62,520 nt of DNA from Sporisorium sorghi (taxonomy: Eukaryota > Basidiomycota > Ustilaginomycetes > Ustilaginales > Ustilaginaceae), in assembly GCA_023212695.1 (NCBI GenBank), contig JALCCG010000117.1, forward strand, positions 1 through 62,520, read 5' to 3'. A program made the translations under genes and the position numbers. Position 1 is the stretch's first letter; each line of letters begins with the position of its first letter. Positions 19,927-29,731 of the stretch are shown one piece after another. The notes under the pieces were generated by a model. The model ran no database searches, was not told where the DNA came from, and was given only the letters and a program-made list of their open reading frames with translations.

Positions 19927-22900
19927 CTACTGCACCAGTGCAAGATCCTTCTCATTCACCCCTACACCCAGCACCTTGCACGCCAACTCAAACAGCCTCT
20001 GCTGCGCCTCGCTCCACTCCTTCCCCGGATTCCGAAAGCTGGCCTTCATCAGCCTCCCCAGCCCGTCCCTCAACGTCTTGAGCGCGACCAGCGTCTTCGG
20101 GTCCGCACTCGCAATCCGAATCCGCTGCCGATCAATATACAAGCTGTTCGACGCCAGCCTAAACTCCCCGTCGCCACACAGCATGTACACCGCCTTATCG
20201 TCCATCAGCCCCGTCTCCCACGCATACAGCTTCTTGCTCTGCATCATCGTGTAGTACACCATGTAGCTGCTCGACCCGCGCACGAGTTCTGACATCTTGG
20301 CGCGGAAGTTGACCGACGACGGGTGGATCGACGTCGGCTGGTTGTTGCCGATCGTCTTGAGCTGATACGTTTTGGAATCGATGTGGAGGAGTTTCGGGTA
20401 CAGACCAGCAGCGAGCGTGGCGTGGATCATGGCCAGGCTGGACGAGTTGACGTCGAGGTGCGCAGGGATCGTCATGAAGCGCGGCTTGGCATAGTTGGCC
20501 GAACCGCCACTGCGATACCGCAGCTTGTTGAGTTCCTGCCGGAAGACGTCGTCGACCGTGACAAATCCGGCGTCGATCAAGTACGAAAAATACTGCTGAC
20601 GCAGCTCCTCGATCTGCAGCAGGTTCTGGATGCTCAGGAAGCTGCGGTTGCAGAACGTGCGGTGGTGGTTCTGAGCCGTCGAGCGGCGGAAGCTGTTGAA
20701 CGCGTTGGCGATCGTCAGGAAATCTGAATCGCCCAGCTTGAAGCTCTGCTTGGCTCTGTCCGCCTCGAGCTCCTTGCCAAAGGGCGTCATGAATGGCGAC
20801 TTGGAGTTGAGCGCTGCTGCAATGGTGAGCGCCGGGTCGAGACACTTGAACAAGGTTGCAACCAGCAAAAACTTGCCCATGTGCACGTCGAGCGGCATCT
20901 TGGACAAGTGGCGACCGAGGTGCGTGATTTCTTCCGTCGACGTGAGCGCCTTGACCTCGACGAGCGCCGCGATGGCTCGCTGCACATTCGCCGAACTCGG
21001 TGGATCCAGCGCCTGCGACAATGCGTTTTCGATCGAAGTGCCAATCTTGATCTTCATGATCTTGAGCTTCAACGCAAGGTCCTGCAGCGACAGACGGAGC
21101 ATCTCAGGCAGAGGATGCTCGTCCAAGTACGAATCGTGGCGGTACTTGGTGAAGAGGTGGAAGCAGATACCCTCCTGCACACGACCCGCACGACCGCGTC
21201 GCTGCTTGGCGTTGCTCTTCGCGATAAAGCACTCGACCAGCCGCGAGATCTGGCGCTTCTCGTCGTACCGCATCTCGCGATGCTTGCCCGAGTCGATGAC
21301 ACACGTGATGTCCGGGATCGTGATACCGGTCTCGGCGATGTTCGTGGCAATGACAATCTTGCGCACACCAGGAGGAGGCACATTGAAGACAGCACCTTGG
21401 TTTTCGGAGGAGATAGTCGAGTGCAGAGGGAAAAGCTGGAAGCCAGCTCCACCGAATGTAGGGTGATCCACGAGCATGTCGTGGCACTTGCGGATCTCGG
21501 CGAGACCAGGCATAAAGATGAGCGTCGCCGCGCTGTACGGCTCGAGATCCTTTTCGAGACAGACCCGCTCCAGAATCTTGATGATGAGATCGTGATTGAT
21601 CACGTACTCGTTCATCCTGCCGAGCGTGTCGATGGTTTTGCTTCGATACGCTTTGCCGAGGCTGCCCGTGCTAGGGCCTTGACCGTCGGGATCCTCGTCG
21701 TCATCGTCAAGCAGTGCCGCATCGTCTTCCTCCTCGACCGGAGTCTGGGCCAAGAGCTGCAGCTTGCTCTTGTTGCTTGGAGCATTCTGCTTTCGCGCAT
21801 TCCCATCGCCGTTGCGATAGCCTCGCTTCGGCCGGAACGCGTACGGCGAGTCGTCTTCGATGATGTAGTTGCTCATCTCGACCGCATCTTCGAGATAGTG
21901 CACGTTGACAGGGAAGGTGCGACCTGGAACGGCAATGGTCGGACACCCGCCACAATACTTGCTGATGCGCTCCGCATCCACCGTGGCCGACATGAGGATG
22001 ACCTTGAGATCCTTGCGGTGTGCGATGAGCGTCTTGAGGATGATGAGCAAAAAGTCTGACTCGATGGATCGTTCGTGCACCTCGTCGATGATAACGTGCG
22101 TGATCTCGTTGATAGCCGTGCCTTCGAGCATGCGCAGCACGATACCGGTAGTGGCGTAGACGAGCCTGGCGTTCTTGCCGACATTGCTCTCGAGGCGGAT
22201 CGCATAGCCGACCAAGCTGTCGTTGCTGCCGACGCTCTTTCGGGGCTCACCCAGCTCTTCGCTTACACGCTCGGCGAGCGAGATGGCCGAGATACGCCTT
22301 GGCTCGGTGACGTAAATCTTGCAGTTGCGGCCTTGCGACATGCAGTGCTCCAGGATGTAGGCAGGGACCTGCGTCGATTTACCGCATCCCGTCTCACCAC
22401 TGAGAACAAAGATCTGATTGTTCTCGACCAGGTCAAGGATCTCCTGGCGATGATTGGCGATCGGCAGACCCTGTCGACCGGGAAGCATCTTTTGGTAGGA
22501 GGGCGATGCGACGCGATTGGTGAAGTACTCGACGATCTCCTTGGCGCGAGCTTCGGAGGGCTGAGGGGCAGAAGCGGCGGACAGCTCGCCCAGCTCGGTC
22601 TGCTCCGCTGCTGCCGAGACGTTGCCGGTGGCAGTCTTGCCTTTGGCCTTCTTGGCTGCGGTCGCCTCGTCCATCCTGACGCGAATGACATCTCGCACGC
22701 GCTGGAAGCGGGTTCGGCTCTTGCGATCTCGTTCGTCCTTTTGCAGACCGGTGAGCTCCTCCCACCACTCGCGGTAGCCGGGAGGCAAAGCGCGCTGGAC
22801 CGACTTGTCGCGGTCGATGCAGAAGAGGGCGATCGTAGCCACAAAGTCATCCGCCTGAAGCTGCGATGCACAGCCGACGGTGGTGAGAGTGTACTCGTCG

Positions 22901-25014
22901 ACGTAGGTGGGCGTACCTGCCGTGATCGGATTTCGGTTCGGCACCACTTTGCCTCCATTCCAGCGAATGATGAGCTTGCTGTGGTGCACTCGGCCACCGG
23001 AAGGGATGGCGGTGAACTTGTATGTCGAATAAGGATCGGCTCGCTTGAGGGCGTCGGACAGCATGACTCGCGGCGTCTTGCCTCCGCCGCCGCTCTTGGC
23101 TCGGGCAGGCAGATCACGCATAGTGACGACTGTGCCAGTCTCGGCATCCTTGTCCTCAATCGGACCTTCGTTGAGGAGGTCGCCAAAAAAGCCGCCTTCA
23201 TCGTCGGAGCCGGCGTCTGCCGCTTTGCCGTCTGCTTGGTCGGCCGTGGGAGCAGCTGCCTCGCTGTCGTCCTTTTCCACGCTTCTTGCATCTGCGGAGG
23301 TGGAGGCTTTGTCTGTCGACGCTGGCTTGACTTCCTGAGCGCCATTTTCCGTCGAAGGAGCCGTGTCACCTCCGGCCGCAGCTTCGATCTCGCGGCGACG
23401 TTGCTGACGCTTCTTCTCTTCCTCTTCTTCGGCTGCCTTGAGCTGCTGTTCGATCTCTTCGCGCTGACGGAGCACCTGCCGGAATCCGGCGGTGGCCGTC
23501 TTTTGATCAAAGTAGGCGCCGCGTTCGCACTCGCGCATAAAGTCTTTGGTGCGGCCGAGCACGCGCTCAAGCCTGGCGTCTTCTTGCTTCATGTGCGATT
23601 CGCCATCTTTGCCGAGCTCCTTCTTCCACTTGGACTTTTCTTGATCGATGCGGATTTGCATAGCGCGCAAGATGGACCACGTGGCGGTCGGCTTTTCGAG
23701 TGTGTCGATCTGATCGGATTCGAGGTCGTCGCTCAGCTGCAGGATGAGACGTTCGCATGCTTTCTTGAGTGCGTCCACCTTGTCGCGGTCGACGTTCGTC
23801 TTGGCTGCGGCGGAGGGTGCAGCGGCTAGCATCGATGCTGCAGACGTCTTCGAGGCGCTCTCTGGAGGTGCAGCGCCGGGGATTTGTTTGACATTTGCAG
23901 GCTGCTCTGTGCGAGCAAAATCATTTTTACCGAGCGTTTCGGATCGATGAAACTCGTAGCCTTCGTAGATCGGTGGTCTGCTCTCGTCGTACTCTTCGTC
24001 ATCGTCGTCATTGTCGCCCTCGTCCTTGTCTCCAGCAGCACCGCTGAGAGCCGGAAAGTCCTTCTTGCTTGTTTCCTTGCCTCGACGCTTCTTCGCAGCT
24101 TTACCCTCACCGGCTCGGACGGCGTCTTCGAGCGACTCCTCGTCGAGGGCTAGGTAGAGGTACGACAGACAATCTTCGACGTCGGGAGAGGGAGCCTGCG
24201 AGAGTGCATCTTCGACCTGGGCTGATGAGAAGCCTAGCTTGAGGAGGATCTGGTAGGTGGTCAATGCTCTGGCCATGACCTTGTCTTCAGACTCGGTGTA
24301 TGCCGAGTTGGAGGAGGACGAAGCTGCTGCCGATGAGCCAGCATTGGCAACGGAAAGCTTATGAAGATCTTTGGTCAAGGTGGCCATGGTGAGCGAGGTA
24401 TGAGACGACCCGATGCTGAGTGGAGTAGCGCTGCCAGAGGCCGTCGCGGTGCCTGAAGCCGTCGTCACTGGCGTGGCAGACGCATCTGTAGATGAAGTGA
24501 GGGCGGAAGCAGTACCTTCCACGGCGCCATTGACCGTCGTGGCATCGGCAGTGGAGCCCGTCGCAGCCGTCTGCTTGTTGAGGTCAGCCGCGACTTGCAG
24601 CACCTGGTCGCGCAACTCGAGATCCATCTCAAGGTTGGGCAGCGTCTTGGCGAATCTTCGGTCATACTCGATCGCCTTATGCTGACGAGAGACTTCCTTC
24701 TCCACTCGATCCTGAAGCTTGTCGACGAGGTTCTGGAGCGCTTGCTCTTCCTCCTTTTCCGGGTCAAACTGGTCGACTGCGCTGCGTGTGCCATCGGCGG
24801 ATATCGACTTGGACGCAGAGAGGTTGTCTGCGAGACTTTCATCGTTGATCTTTTCGTAGTCGATTGCGGCTGCCGAGGTGGTCTTGGCAGAGCTCGCGGC
24901 AGGCTTCTTTGCCGCTGCTGCTGCGGATGGAGGATCCTGGACCTTTTTGGGCGTGGACGTGGTAGCATAGCCACGCTGGACGGTGCCCTTGAGCGTGGGC
25001 CTCTTCTTGCCCAT
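19927..25014 (-). CDS. DEAH-box RNA helicase, Ucp12/YLR419W/DHX29-DHX57-like
   Basis: Predicted 1695-residue ATP-dependent RNA helicase. Seen: basic N-terminus MGKKRPTLKGTVQRGY; a UBA-like helix bundle (TYQILLKLGFSSAQVEDAL) followed by a segment typical of the Ucp12/DHX29 group (EDCLSYLYLALDEESLEDAV); long charged linker; DEAH core with motif I GETGCGKST (about residue 871), DEVH (about 976), SAT, GMTEP-like NIAETGITIPD and QRRGRAGRV; then the winged-helix, ratchet and OB-fold region ending in LRDGLGRLMKASFRNPG. In animals DHX29 aids 48S scanning on structured mRNAs; the yeast and fission yeast orthologues are poorly characterised. The ATG at 25014 is in frame with no upstream alternative. 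Divergent from the Ies1-like gene with a short shared promoter. Confidence 0.9.
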   Translation of the reverse strand: MGKKRPTLKGTVQRGYATTSTPKKVQDPPSAAAAAKKPAASSAKTTSAAAIDYEKINDESLADNLSASKSISADGTRSAVDQFDPEKEEEQALQNLVDKLQDRVEKEVSRQHKAIEYDRRFAKTLPNLEMDLELRDQVLQVAADLNKQTAATGSTADATTVNGAVEGTASALTSSTDASATPVTTASGTATASGSATPLSIGSSHTSLTMATLTKDLHKLSVANAGSSAAASSSSNSAYTESEDKVMARALTTYQILLKLGFSSAQVEDALSQAPSPDVEDCLSYLYLALDEESLEDAVRAGEGKAAKKRRGKETSKKDFPALSGAAGDKDEGDNDDDDEEYDESRPPIYEGYEFHRSETLGKNDFARTEQPANVKQIPGAAPPESASKTSAASMLAAAPSAAAKTNVDRDKVDALKKACERLILQLSDDLESDQIDTLEKPTATWSILRAMQIRIDQEKSKWKKELGKDGESHMKQEDARLERVLGRTKDFMRECERGAYFDQKTATAGFRQVLRQREEIEQQLKAAEEEEEKKRQQRRREIEAAAGGDTAPSTENGAQEVKPASTDKASTSADARSVEKDDSEAAAPTADQADGKAADAGSDDEGGFFGDLLNEGPIEDKDAETGTVVTMRDLPARAKSGGGGKTPRVMLSDALKRADPYSTYKFTAIPSGGRVHHSKLIIRWNGGKVVPNRNPITAGTPTYVDEYTLTTVGCASQLQADDFVATIALFCIDRDKSVQRALPPGYREWWEELTGLQKDERDRKSRTRFQRVRDVIRVRMDEATAAKKAKGKTATGNVSAAAEQTELGELSAASAPQPSEARAKEIVEYFTNRVASPSYQKMLPGRQGLPIANHRQEILDLVENNQIFVLSGETGCGKSTQVPAYILEHCMSQGRNCKIYVTEPRRISAISLAERVSEELGEPRKSVGSNDSLVGYAIRLESNVGKNARLVYATTGIVLRMLEGTAINEITHVIIDEVHERSIESDFLLIILKTLIAHRKDLKVILMSATVDAERISKYCGGCPTIAVPGRTFPVNVHYLEDAVEMSNYIIEDDSPYAFRPKRGYRNGDGNARKQNAPSNKSKLQLLAQTPVEEEDDAALLDDDDEDPDGQGPSTGSLGKAYRSKTIDTLGRMNEYVINHDLIIKILERVCLEKDLEPYSAATLIFMPGLAEIRKCHDMLVDHPTFGGAGFQLFPLHSTISSENQGAVFNVPPPGVRKIVIATNIAETGITIPDITCVIDSGKHREMRYDEKRQISRLVECFIAKSNAKQRRGRAGRVQEGICFHLFTKYRHDSYLDEHPLPEMLRLSLQDLALKLKIMKIKIGTSIENALSQALDPPSSANVQRAIAALVEVKALTSTEEITHLGRHLSKMPLDVHMGKFLLVATLFKCLDPALTIAAALNSKSPFMTPFGKELEADRAKQSFKLGDSDFLTIANAFNSFRRSTAQNHHRTFCNRSFLSIQNLLQIEELRQQYFSYLIDAGFVTVDDVFRQELNKLRYRSGGSANYAKPRFMTIPAHLDVNSSSLAMIHATLAAGLYPKLLHIDSKTYQLKTIGNNQPTSIHPSSVNFRAKMSELVRGSSSYMVYYTMMQSKKLYAWETGLMDDKAVYMLCGDGEFRLASNSLYIDRQRIRIASADPKTLVALKTLRDGLGRLMKASFRNPGKEWSEAQQRLFELACKVLGVGVNEKDLALVQ

Positions 25015-25356
25015 CCTAGCGATGTCTATGATAGGGTCGAAGATGGTTGTGGAAAGACAGCTGGTGTCTCGTTGAAGTCAAAGCTGAGTCGATGTGACTT
25101 TAAATTTACGATGCGTTTGTCTGCGTTTCTTCTCAGAAGTCACACGCCAAAAAAAGCGGTTGCAGCTCCACATCCGATTTTTCAAAAATGTTACATCTAA
25201 GCGAGCGACATTTTTGGAATTACGCGACACCCGACTTCCGAGGCTGAGCCGAAGCGTGGCTTGAGCAAACGGCGCGAAACGCTCTTTTCAAGGGTCTCTC
25301 TCTGCTCTTCACCATCGACTTCCTCTCCCAGACACACAACCAGAGCCATTTCAGCC
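25015..25356. promoter_or_regulatory. Divergent helicase / Ies1-like promoter
   Basis: About 340 bp between two divergent ATGs. An A/T-rich stretch (25100-25215) is central; no duplicated motif is obvious. Confidence 0.55.
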
Positions 25357-28044
25357 ATGGCATCGTCACCACCGCCAGAAGATAATGGCGTGTCCAAGCC
25401 CAGAGATCATCCCACTCAACCACCCGCCCTCGCCATTGTCAGGCAGAATGCAGCCAACCTTGCGCGCAACTTGCCCGTGAAGAGGCTCGACGGCGATCCG
25501 CTAGGACGAGCAGATGTACAGCACGCGCTCCTCTGCTACTTGTTCTCAGACACTCGTCGCGTCTTTACCAATCCACGCCCAAGCGATGGGTCTCAAGCAG
25601 CCACGGCGACGGCGACGGCAAATGGCTCGGCTGCTGCTATCCCCGCCGCGGTGCCTGTCCCCGTCTACCCCTTCGGCCAGTCGGCAGGATGCATAAGGAG
25701 GAGCGGTGAAACAGAAGAGGAGTTCAACGAATGGAAGCAGGCCAGGGAGCGCTACATGCGCTGGAAGAAGCGACTCGCTCGCAGGGAAAAGCTCGCGCGC
25801 AAAGCTGCCGCTGCGGCTGCTGCCGAGTCTGCTGACGCTGCCAACGCCGATGCCGACGCTAATGCAAACGAGGAGAAGGACGAGCTTGCAGATGGAGGCA
25901 ACGACGAGAACGAAGCAGCGAAAGCGGATGAAGCAGACGACGACGAGGACCTTGGCGATGACGACGAGCCTTTCGACGAGAACGAGTATCCCAAGGACGG
26001 CGCAGCCAAGCTCACCTTCAAAGAGCTCTACATCGAATCGCTCCTCAACAGCAGCAAGTGCACAAAATCGATGCGCGACAAGGTGTTTGCCGACGAAGAG
26101 TATGCCGAAGACTTCGCCAAGACTTGCCTCTTGGTCAACGTCGGCCGCATCAATACCACGCTCGCCTTCTATCCCGAGATGAAGACCATCCTTCGTTCAT
26201 ACCACCCGATCCCGTCGATGCAGAACAACGAAAACACACGCCGCAACATGCAAGACGCTCCTCGCATGAAGTCGCTCCTCAAAGGCGTGCTCATCGACAC
26301 GGAGCGGCCTGCGCCTGCTGCCTCGGGTCCGTCGGCGAACCATCCGGTCCGGCCGCCCAAACCCAACGCGCTCAGCGAAGAGGCGCCCTCGGATTTCAGG
26401 GAGGTCATCAAGCGCTACCGCGCCGGCACCGTGCCTCCTACCAGCGTGGTCACGCTCATCTTCCTGCTCTCGCTCCACGCCAACGAAGTGACGGACATGC
26501 ACTTCCCTGCGCCGCACGACTCGCATGCGCTGTTCTATCCGCACGCCGACCACCCGATCCCGTCCAAGCAGAGGGCCAACGCGTTCATGTGGATCCTGTA
26601 CCACTATCTCGAAGGTCCAGCGACACGACCCCCTGGCGAGATGCCCAATCCGTTCGATGACGAGACGTCTCGCAACGCGGCTAAAGAAGCGGCAGAAGTG
26701 TACGCCAACGTGCTTACAGAAGAGGAGCGCAAGAAACGCGTCAACCAGCCATGGAAGGGCATCGTGAATCTGGAATGGAAAAAGTGGAAGCAGGCGCACG
26801 AAAAGGTGAACGCCGAAGGCGACGAGAGCGCGATCCGCATCGGTAGGAAGAAGGAGGGGAGCGAAGACATCAAGAAGGAGTCGGACAAGGACGGCACTGC
26901 CGACGGAGAAACGAAACAGGAGGATGGCGAGAAGAAGGACACCAAGGAACCGCCCTCGCATCTACACCGCTTGCTCGTGCCGACCCTCGACATCATCACG
27001 CGTGAGGAGGCGGCGCTCGAGAATCTCGACACAGAAGAGGAGATCCGCTGGGGCAAGCAGATGCAGTCCGAACGCGCAGCTTTCCTGGCCAAGTTCCAGG
27101 ACGACGACGCGACCAAGAACGCCGCATCCGCTGGTTCTCCTGCGCCGTCTACCGCTGGCACGGGCGGGAGCAAAGGCCGACGCGGTGGTGGCGGTGCTGC
27201 TTCCGCTTCTGCCAACGCCGCTGCCGCCGCCGCCGCAGCAGGTGACCGTGGCTCGCCGTCCGAAGCCGACTCCAGCGCACGCCACAAGCGACGCCACGCC
27301 CCCGGCGCCGCTGCAGGCGACGTCCCCAAACGATCACGCATGGCCAGCCCGATCGTGATCAACGACACGTCCTCGGACGTCGACCCCGTCGACACCAGCG
27401 CAACCGACCCACCCTTGTCCGCCAACCCACTCACCTCGGACCCGTACCTCAATCCGCACGTCTCCATCTCGGACCGCATCCGCCCGTCGCTCTGGGACCT
27501 CGACCTGAGCGTGCCGCGGCACCACCAGTTCACCGAGTCGCTGCCGCGGATCGCATGGACCCGCATCCTCGAGCGCGCACAGCGCGGTGTCGGCGATGCG
27601 TGTTATGAGAGCGACGAGGACGAGTTTGCCGAGGAGGAGGCGCTCGAGACGGCGCGTTGTCGGACCGAGATCTGCCGCGTGCTGACGGGTCTGCGCGGGG
27701 TTGTGAGACATGACGTGTTTGATCGGGATAATCATGAGGTGAGGTTGAAGTATGGGGGGTATGAGCAGGGTGGGGAGGGGCGGGAGGAGTATGCGAATGG
27801 GAAGGGGGCGTATGATGAGGGGTATGGGAGGGAGGCGAGGGACAGGGAGAGGGAGATGCATGGGCACGAGCTGTACTCGAGCAGCACGCCGGTGCCTGCT
27901 AGTCGCAGGGCGGAGTACGAGCGCGAGGAGAAGAGGGGCAGGGAGGACGAGGTGGATGATTTGGAAGAGGCGCTGTTGGGCGGTGGAAACGAGTCGAGGA
28001 GGCGCAGTGTTGGTAGGAACGGGTATACGCCTGTTCGTGCGTGA
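25357..28044 (+). CDS. Ies1-like subunit of the INO80 chromatin-remodelling complex
   Basis: Predicted 895-residue nuclear protein. The conserved part is typical of fungal Ies1: KRLDGDPLGRADVQHALLCYLFSD with a following FTNP, then LTFKELYIESLLNSSKCTKSMRDK, NVGRINTTLAFYPEMKTILRSYHPIPS, and QDAPRMKSLLK, with VTLIFLLSLHANEVTDMHF and the RANAFMWILYHYLEGP block further on. INO80 moves and edits nucleosomes at promoters and breaks; Ies1 is an accessory subunit of its fungal module. The C-terminal third is low-complexity with poly-Ala, acidic and Gly-rich segments. The frame is open upstream to a TTG, but the first ATG (GCCATGG context) is 25357. Identification rests on recalled family motifs, so the alternative is a fungal protein of unknown function with an Ies1-like domain. 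Confidence 0.72.
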   Translation: MASSPPPEDNGVSKPRDHPTQPPALAIVRQNAANLARNLPVKRLDGDPLGRADVQHALLCYLFSDTRRVFTNPRPSDGSQAATATATANGSAAAIPAAVPVPVYPFGQSAGCIRRSGETEEEFNEWKQARERYMRWKKRLARREKLARKAAAAAAAESADAANADADANANEEKDELADGGNDENEAAKADEADDDEDLGDDDEPFDENEYPKDGAAKLTFKELYIESLLNSSKCTKSMRDKVFADEEYAEDFAKTCLLVNVGRINTTLAFYPEMKTILRSYHPIPSMQNNENTRRNMQDAPRMKSLLKGVLIDTERPAPAASGPSANHPVRPPKPNALSEEAPSDFREVIKRYRAGTVPPTSVVTLIFLLSLHANEVTDMHFPAPHDSHALFYPHADHPIPSKQRANAFMWILYHYLEGPATRPPGEMPNPFDDETSRNAAKEAAEVYANVLTEEERKKRVNQPWKGIVNLEWKKWKQAHEKVNAEGDESAIRIGRKKEGSEDIKKESDKDGTADGETKQEDGEKKDTKEPPSHLHRLLVPTLDIITREEAALENLDTEEEIRWGKQMQSERAAFLAKFQDDDATKNAASAGSPAPSTAGTGGSKGRRGGGGAASASANAAAAAAAAGDRGSPSEADSSARHKRRHAPGAAAGDVPKRSRMASPIVINDTSSDVDPVDTSATDPPLSANPLTSDPYLNPHVSISDRIRPSLWDLDLSVPRHHQFTESLPRIAWTRILERAQRGVGDACYESDEDEFAEEEALETARCRTEICRVLTGLRGVVRHDVFDRDNHEVRLKYGGYEQGGEGREEYANGKGAYDEGYGREARDREREMHGHELYSSSTPVPASRRAEYEREEKRGREDEVDDLEEALLGGGNESRRRSVGRNGYTPVRA

Positions 28045-28198
28045 TTGCTAGCACAGTTGAATCAAGGCTGTTGTTCTCACGTCACAGAGCTGTCAAAGGA
28101 TGTGTTCGAGAGCGTGTGCATGCGAATGAGAATGGCATTGAGTAGAAATACAAATGAGAACGACGTGATCGTGGTGAGACTTGGTGAAGAGGGGAACA

Positions 28199-28915
28199 TC
28201 ACTTGGAAGACTTCTTGCTCTTCCTTTGCTTCGAAGGCGAGCTTGCTGCGCTCTCTGTTGCTGCTGCTGTCGGCGTAGCTGGGGTCTTGGGCGTCTTCGG
28301 CTTGTCGTACCCCTCAAAAGGGTCCATTGCGGGTCGCTTCTTCTTGCTCGACGGCGTCGACGCTGCTGGTGCTGCCTTCACTGGTGCCGGCGACGCTGCC
28401 TCCTGCTCCGATGCCGCCTCCACCACCTCCTTCGCCTTGGACGTTGTCTCCTTGTCATCCTCAAACTTGGTATGCTTGCCCGGCGTGGACCCCGGTTCAC
28501 CTGCCAGCGCGGCCCTGATAAACCGTCCCGCTGCACTCCTATCCAGTTTTGCCCCTTTCTCCTTCTCTGGCTCCGCCTCGTTCTCCTGCACGCGCTTAAT
28601 CTTGCCAAAGTACCCCTTGACCCTTTCCAGCTCCTGTATCACCGGATGGTTCGCCACGTCGACCCCTTTCGTCTTCAGCAGAATCCAAACCAAGTCCATG
28701 AGCACGTACGCGACAGACACCTGGAGGCGCGCAGCGTCGAGGCGGCCGTGCAGCTCGTCCTCTGCATTTTCCGTTGATGAGCTGTTGGCCTGGAGCGCGG
28801 CGGCGAGCGGCTCGTAGTCGTGCGCGAGCAGCGGCTGCAAGACCGCGCTCAGGTCGGTGAAGGACGCCGAGAGGACCTGGAGGGCCGGCAGTGGGCTCTG
28901 CCGGAGTGAGGACAT
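28199..28915 (-). CDS. c1d1: C1D/Lrp1 (Rrp47) family nuclear exosome cofactor
   Basis: Predicted 238-residue protein of the Sas10/C1D family, an RNA-binding partner of the exosome exonuclease Rrp6 in rRNA, snoRNA and snRNA processing. Seen: helical N-terminal domain (PALQVLSASFTDLSAVLQPLL ... ARLQVSVAYVLMDLVWILLKTKGVDVANHPVIQELERVKGYFGKIK), the family core, then a Lys/Ala-rich tail ending KQRKSKKSSK. This gene is a known neighbour of bE in Ustilago species, which supports both calls. It lies head-to-tail with bE on the same strand, so its promoter is the PRE-rich interval; whether that makes it pheromone-responsive is open. The frame continues upstream, but the ATG at 28915 fits the family N-terminus. 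Confidence 0.88.
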   Translation of the reverse strand: MSSLRQSPLPALQVLSASFTDLSAVLQPLLAHDYEPLAAALQANSSSTENAEDELHGRLDAARLQVSVAYVLMDLVWILLKTKGVDVANHPVIQELERVKGYFGKIKRVQENEAEPEKEKGAKLDRSAAGRFIRAALAGEPGSTPGKHTKFEDDKETTSKAKEVVEAASEQEAASPAPVKAAPAASTPSSKKKRPAMDPFEGYDKPKTPKTPATPTAAATESAASSPSKQRKSKKSSK

Positions 28916-29731
28916 CGTCTCAAAGCTTTGTCTGTGGTTGAGCGTTGGGAAGGAGGAACAAAGGAAGATTTGGTGGAGCAAGAAATTTTGAAAAGGCACT
29001 TCCGCAAGCCGAAAAAACAAACGTTTCGTGCGAAAAAATGGGGTTCGGCTGGCTCAAACTCCGACGCGAGACACTCCTGCAGCCGAAGCTGTCAAAGCCT
29101 AATCAAAGAGCGCAGCGCAAAACGCAGCGCGAAGCTCCTGCCCTTTGTTCTCGCTACAAAGCATTGCCCCTCACTCGGTTTGCGATGGTGGAGCCGGCGA
29201 GAGCTTCCCTTTGTTCCCACGGAGGAGTGCAGAACAAAGGGAGCGACTATGATACGCTTTGTTGCGCATGCGGTCAAAGCGGGCCCACAATGAGCTTGGT
29301 TGTCGTGCATGAGCGGCGGGACCGCTGGAAGCTTCCCTTTGTTCGCCGAGCCGAAGTTCACAAAGGGAGGGAGAAGGTTCAGAGCCGAAGAGCTGGGCAC
29401 GCTTTCCACCCGAAACAAGCGGGTGAACGGTGTCAAAGGGCTTTTCAAACCCATTTCGCTCATTTTGCGGCACCGATCAGAAAATCCCCTTTGTCCGTCG
29501 GCTTATCTGGTCTCTCTCGGTGCAGGACATGCAGCAACAAAGTTTGCGGAGGCCCGAGCTCAAACGCACATGCAAACCCGACCGCTTCCCTTTGTGCGGT
29601 TTGCCGACTCTCCCGCACATGCGCCAATTCTCACGTCACAAAGGAGGGCAGTGATACAAGAGCGCGGCACTGAGATTTCCAAAACACGAAAAAAAGACAA
29701 AGCAAAGAATACAAAGGGAAAGTACTCGCAA
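28916..29731. promoter_or_regulatory. PRE-dense intergenic region between c1d1 and bE
   Basis: Contains six exact matches to the smut pheromone response element ACAAAGGGA: 29206-29214 (-), 29234-29242 (+), 29334-29342 (-), 29360-29368 (+), 29587-29595 (-) and 29711-29719 (+). One-mismatch copies lie at 28959, 29140 and 29486. Many further ACAAAG/CTTTGT HMG cores are present. It is upstream of c1d1 and downstream of bE. Prf1, an HMG-box factor, binds this element in U. maydis and activates the a and b genes. The open frames here resemble no known protein. Confidence 0.85.

Noticed and set aside
22075..23829. A 584-codon plus-strand frame opposite the DEAH helicase
   Set aside because: Antisense shadow; the opposite strand has a full set of helicase motifs.
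28945..29673. A long plus-strand open frame (242 codons) over the PRE region
   Set aside because: It begins at a TTG, resembles no known protein and follows the repetitive ACAAAG motif; composition looks non-coding.
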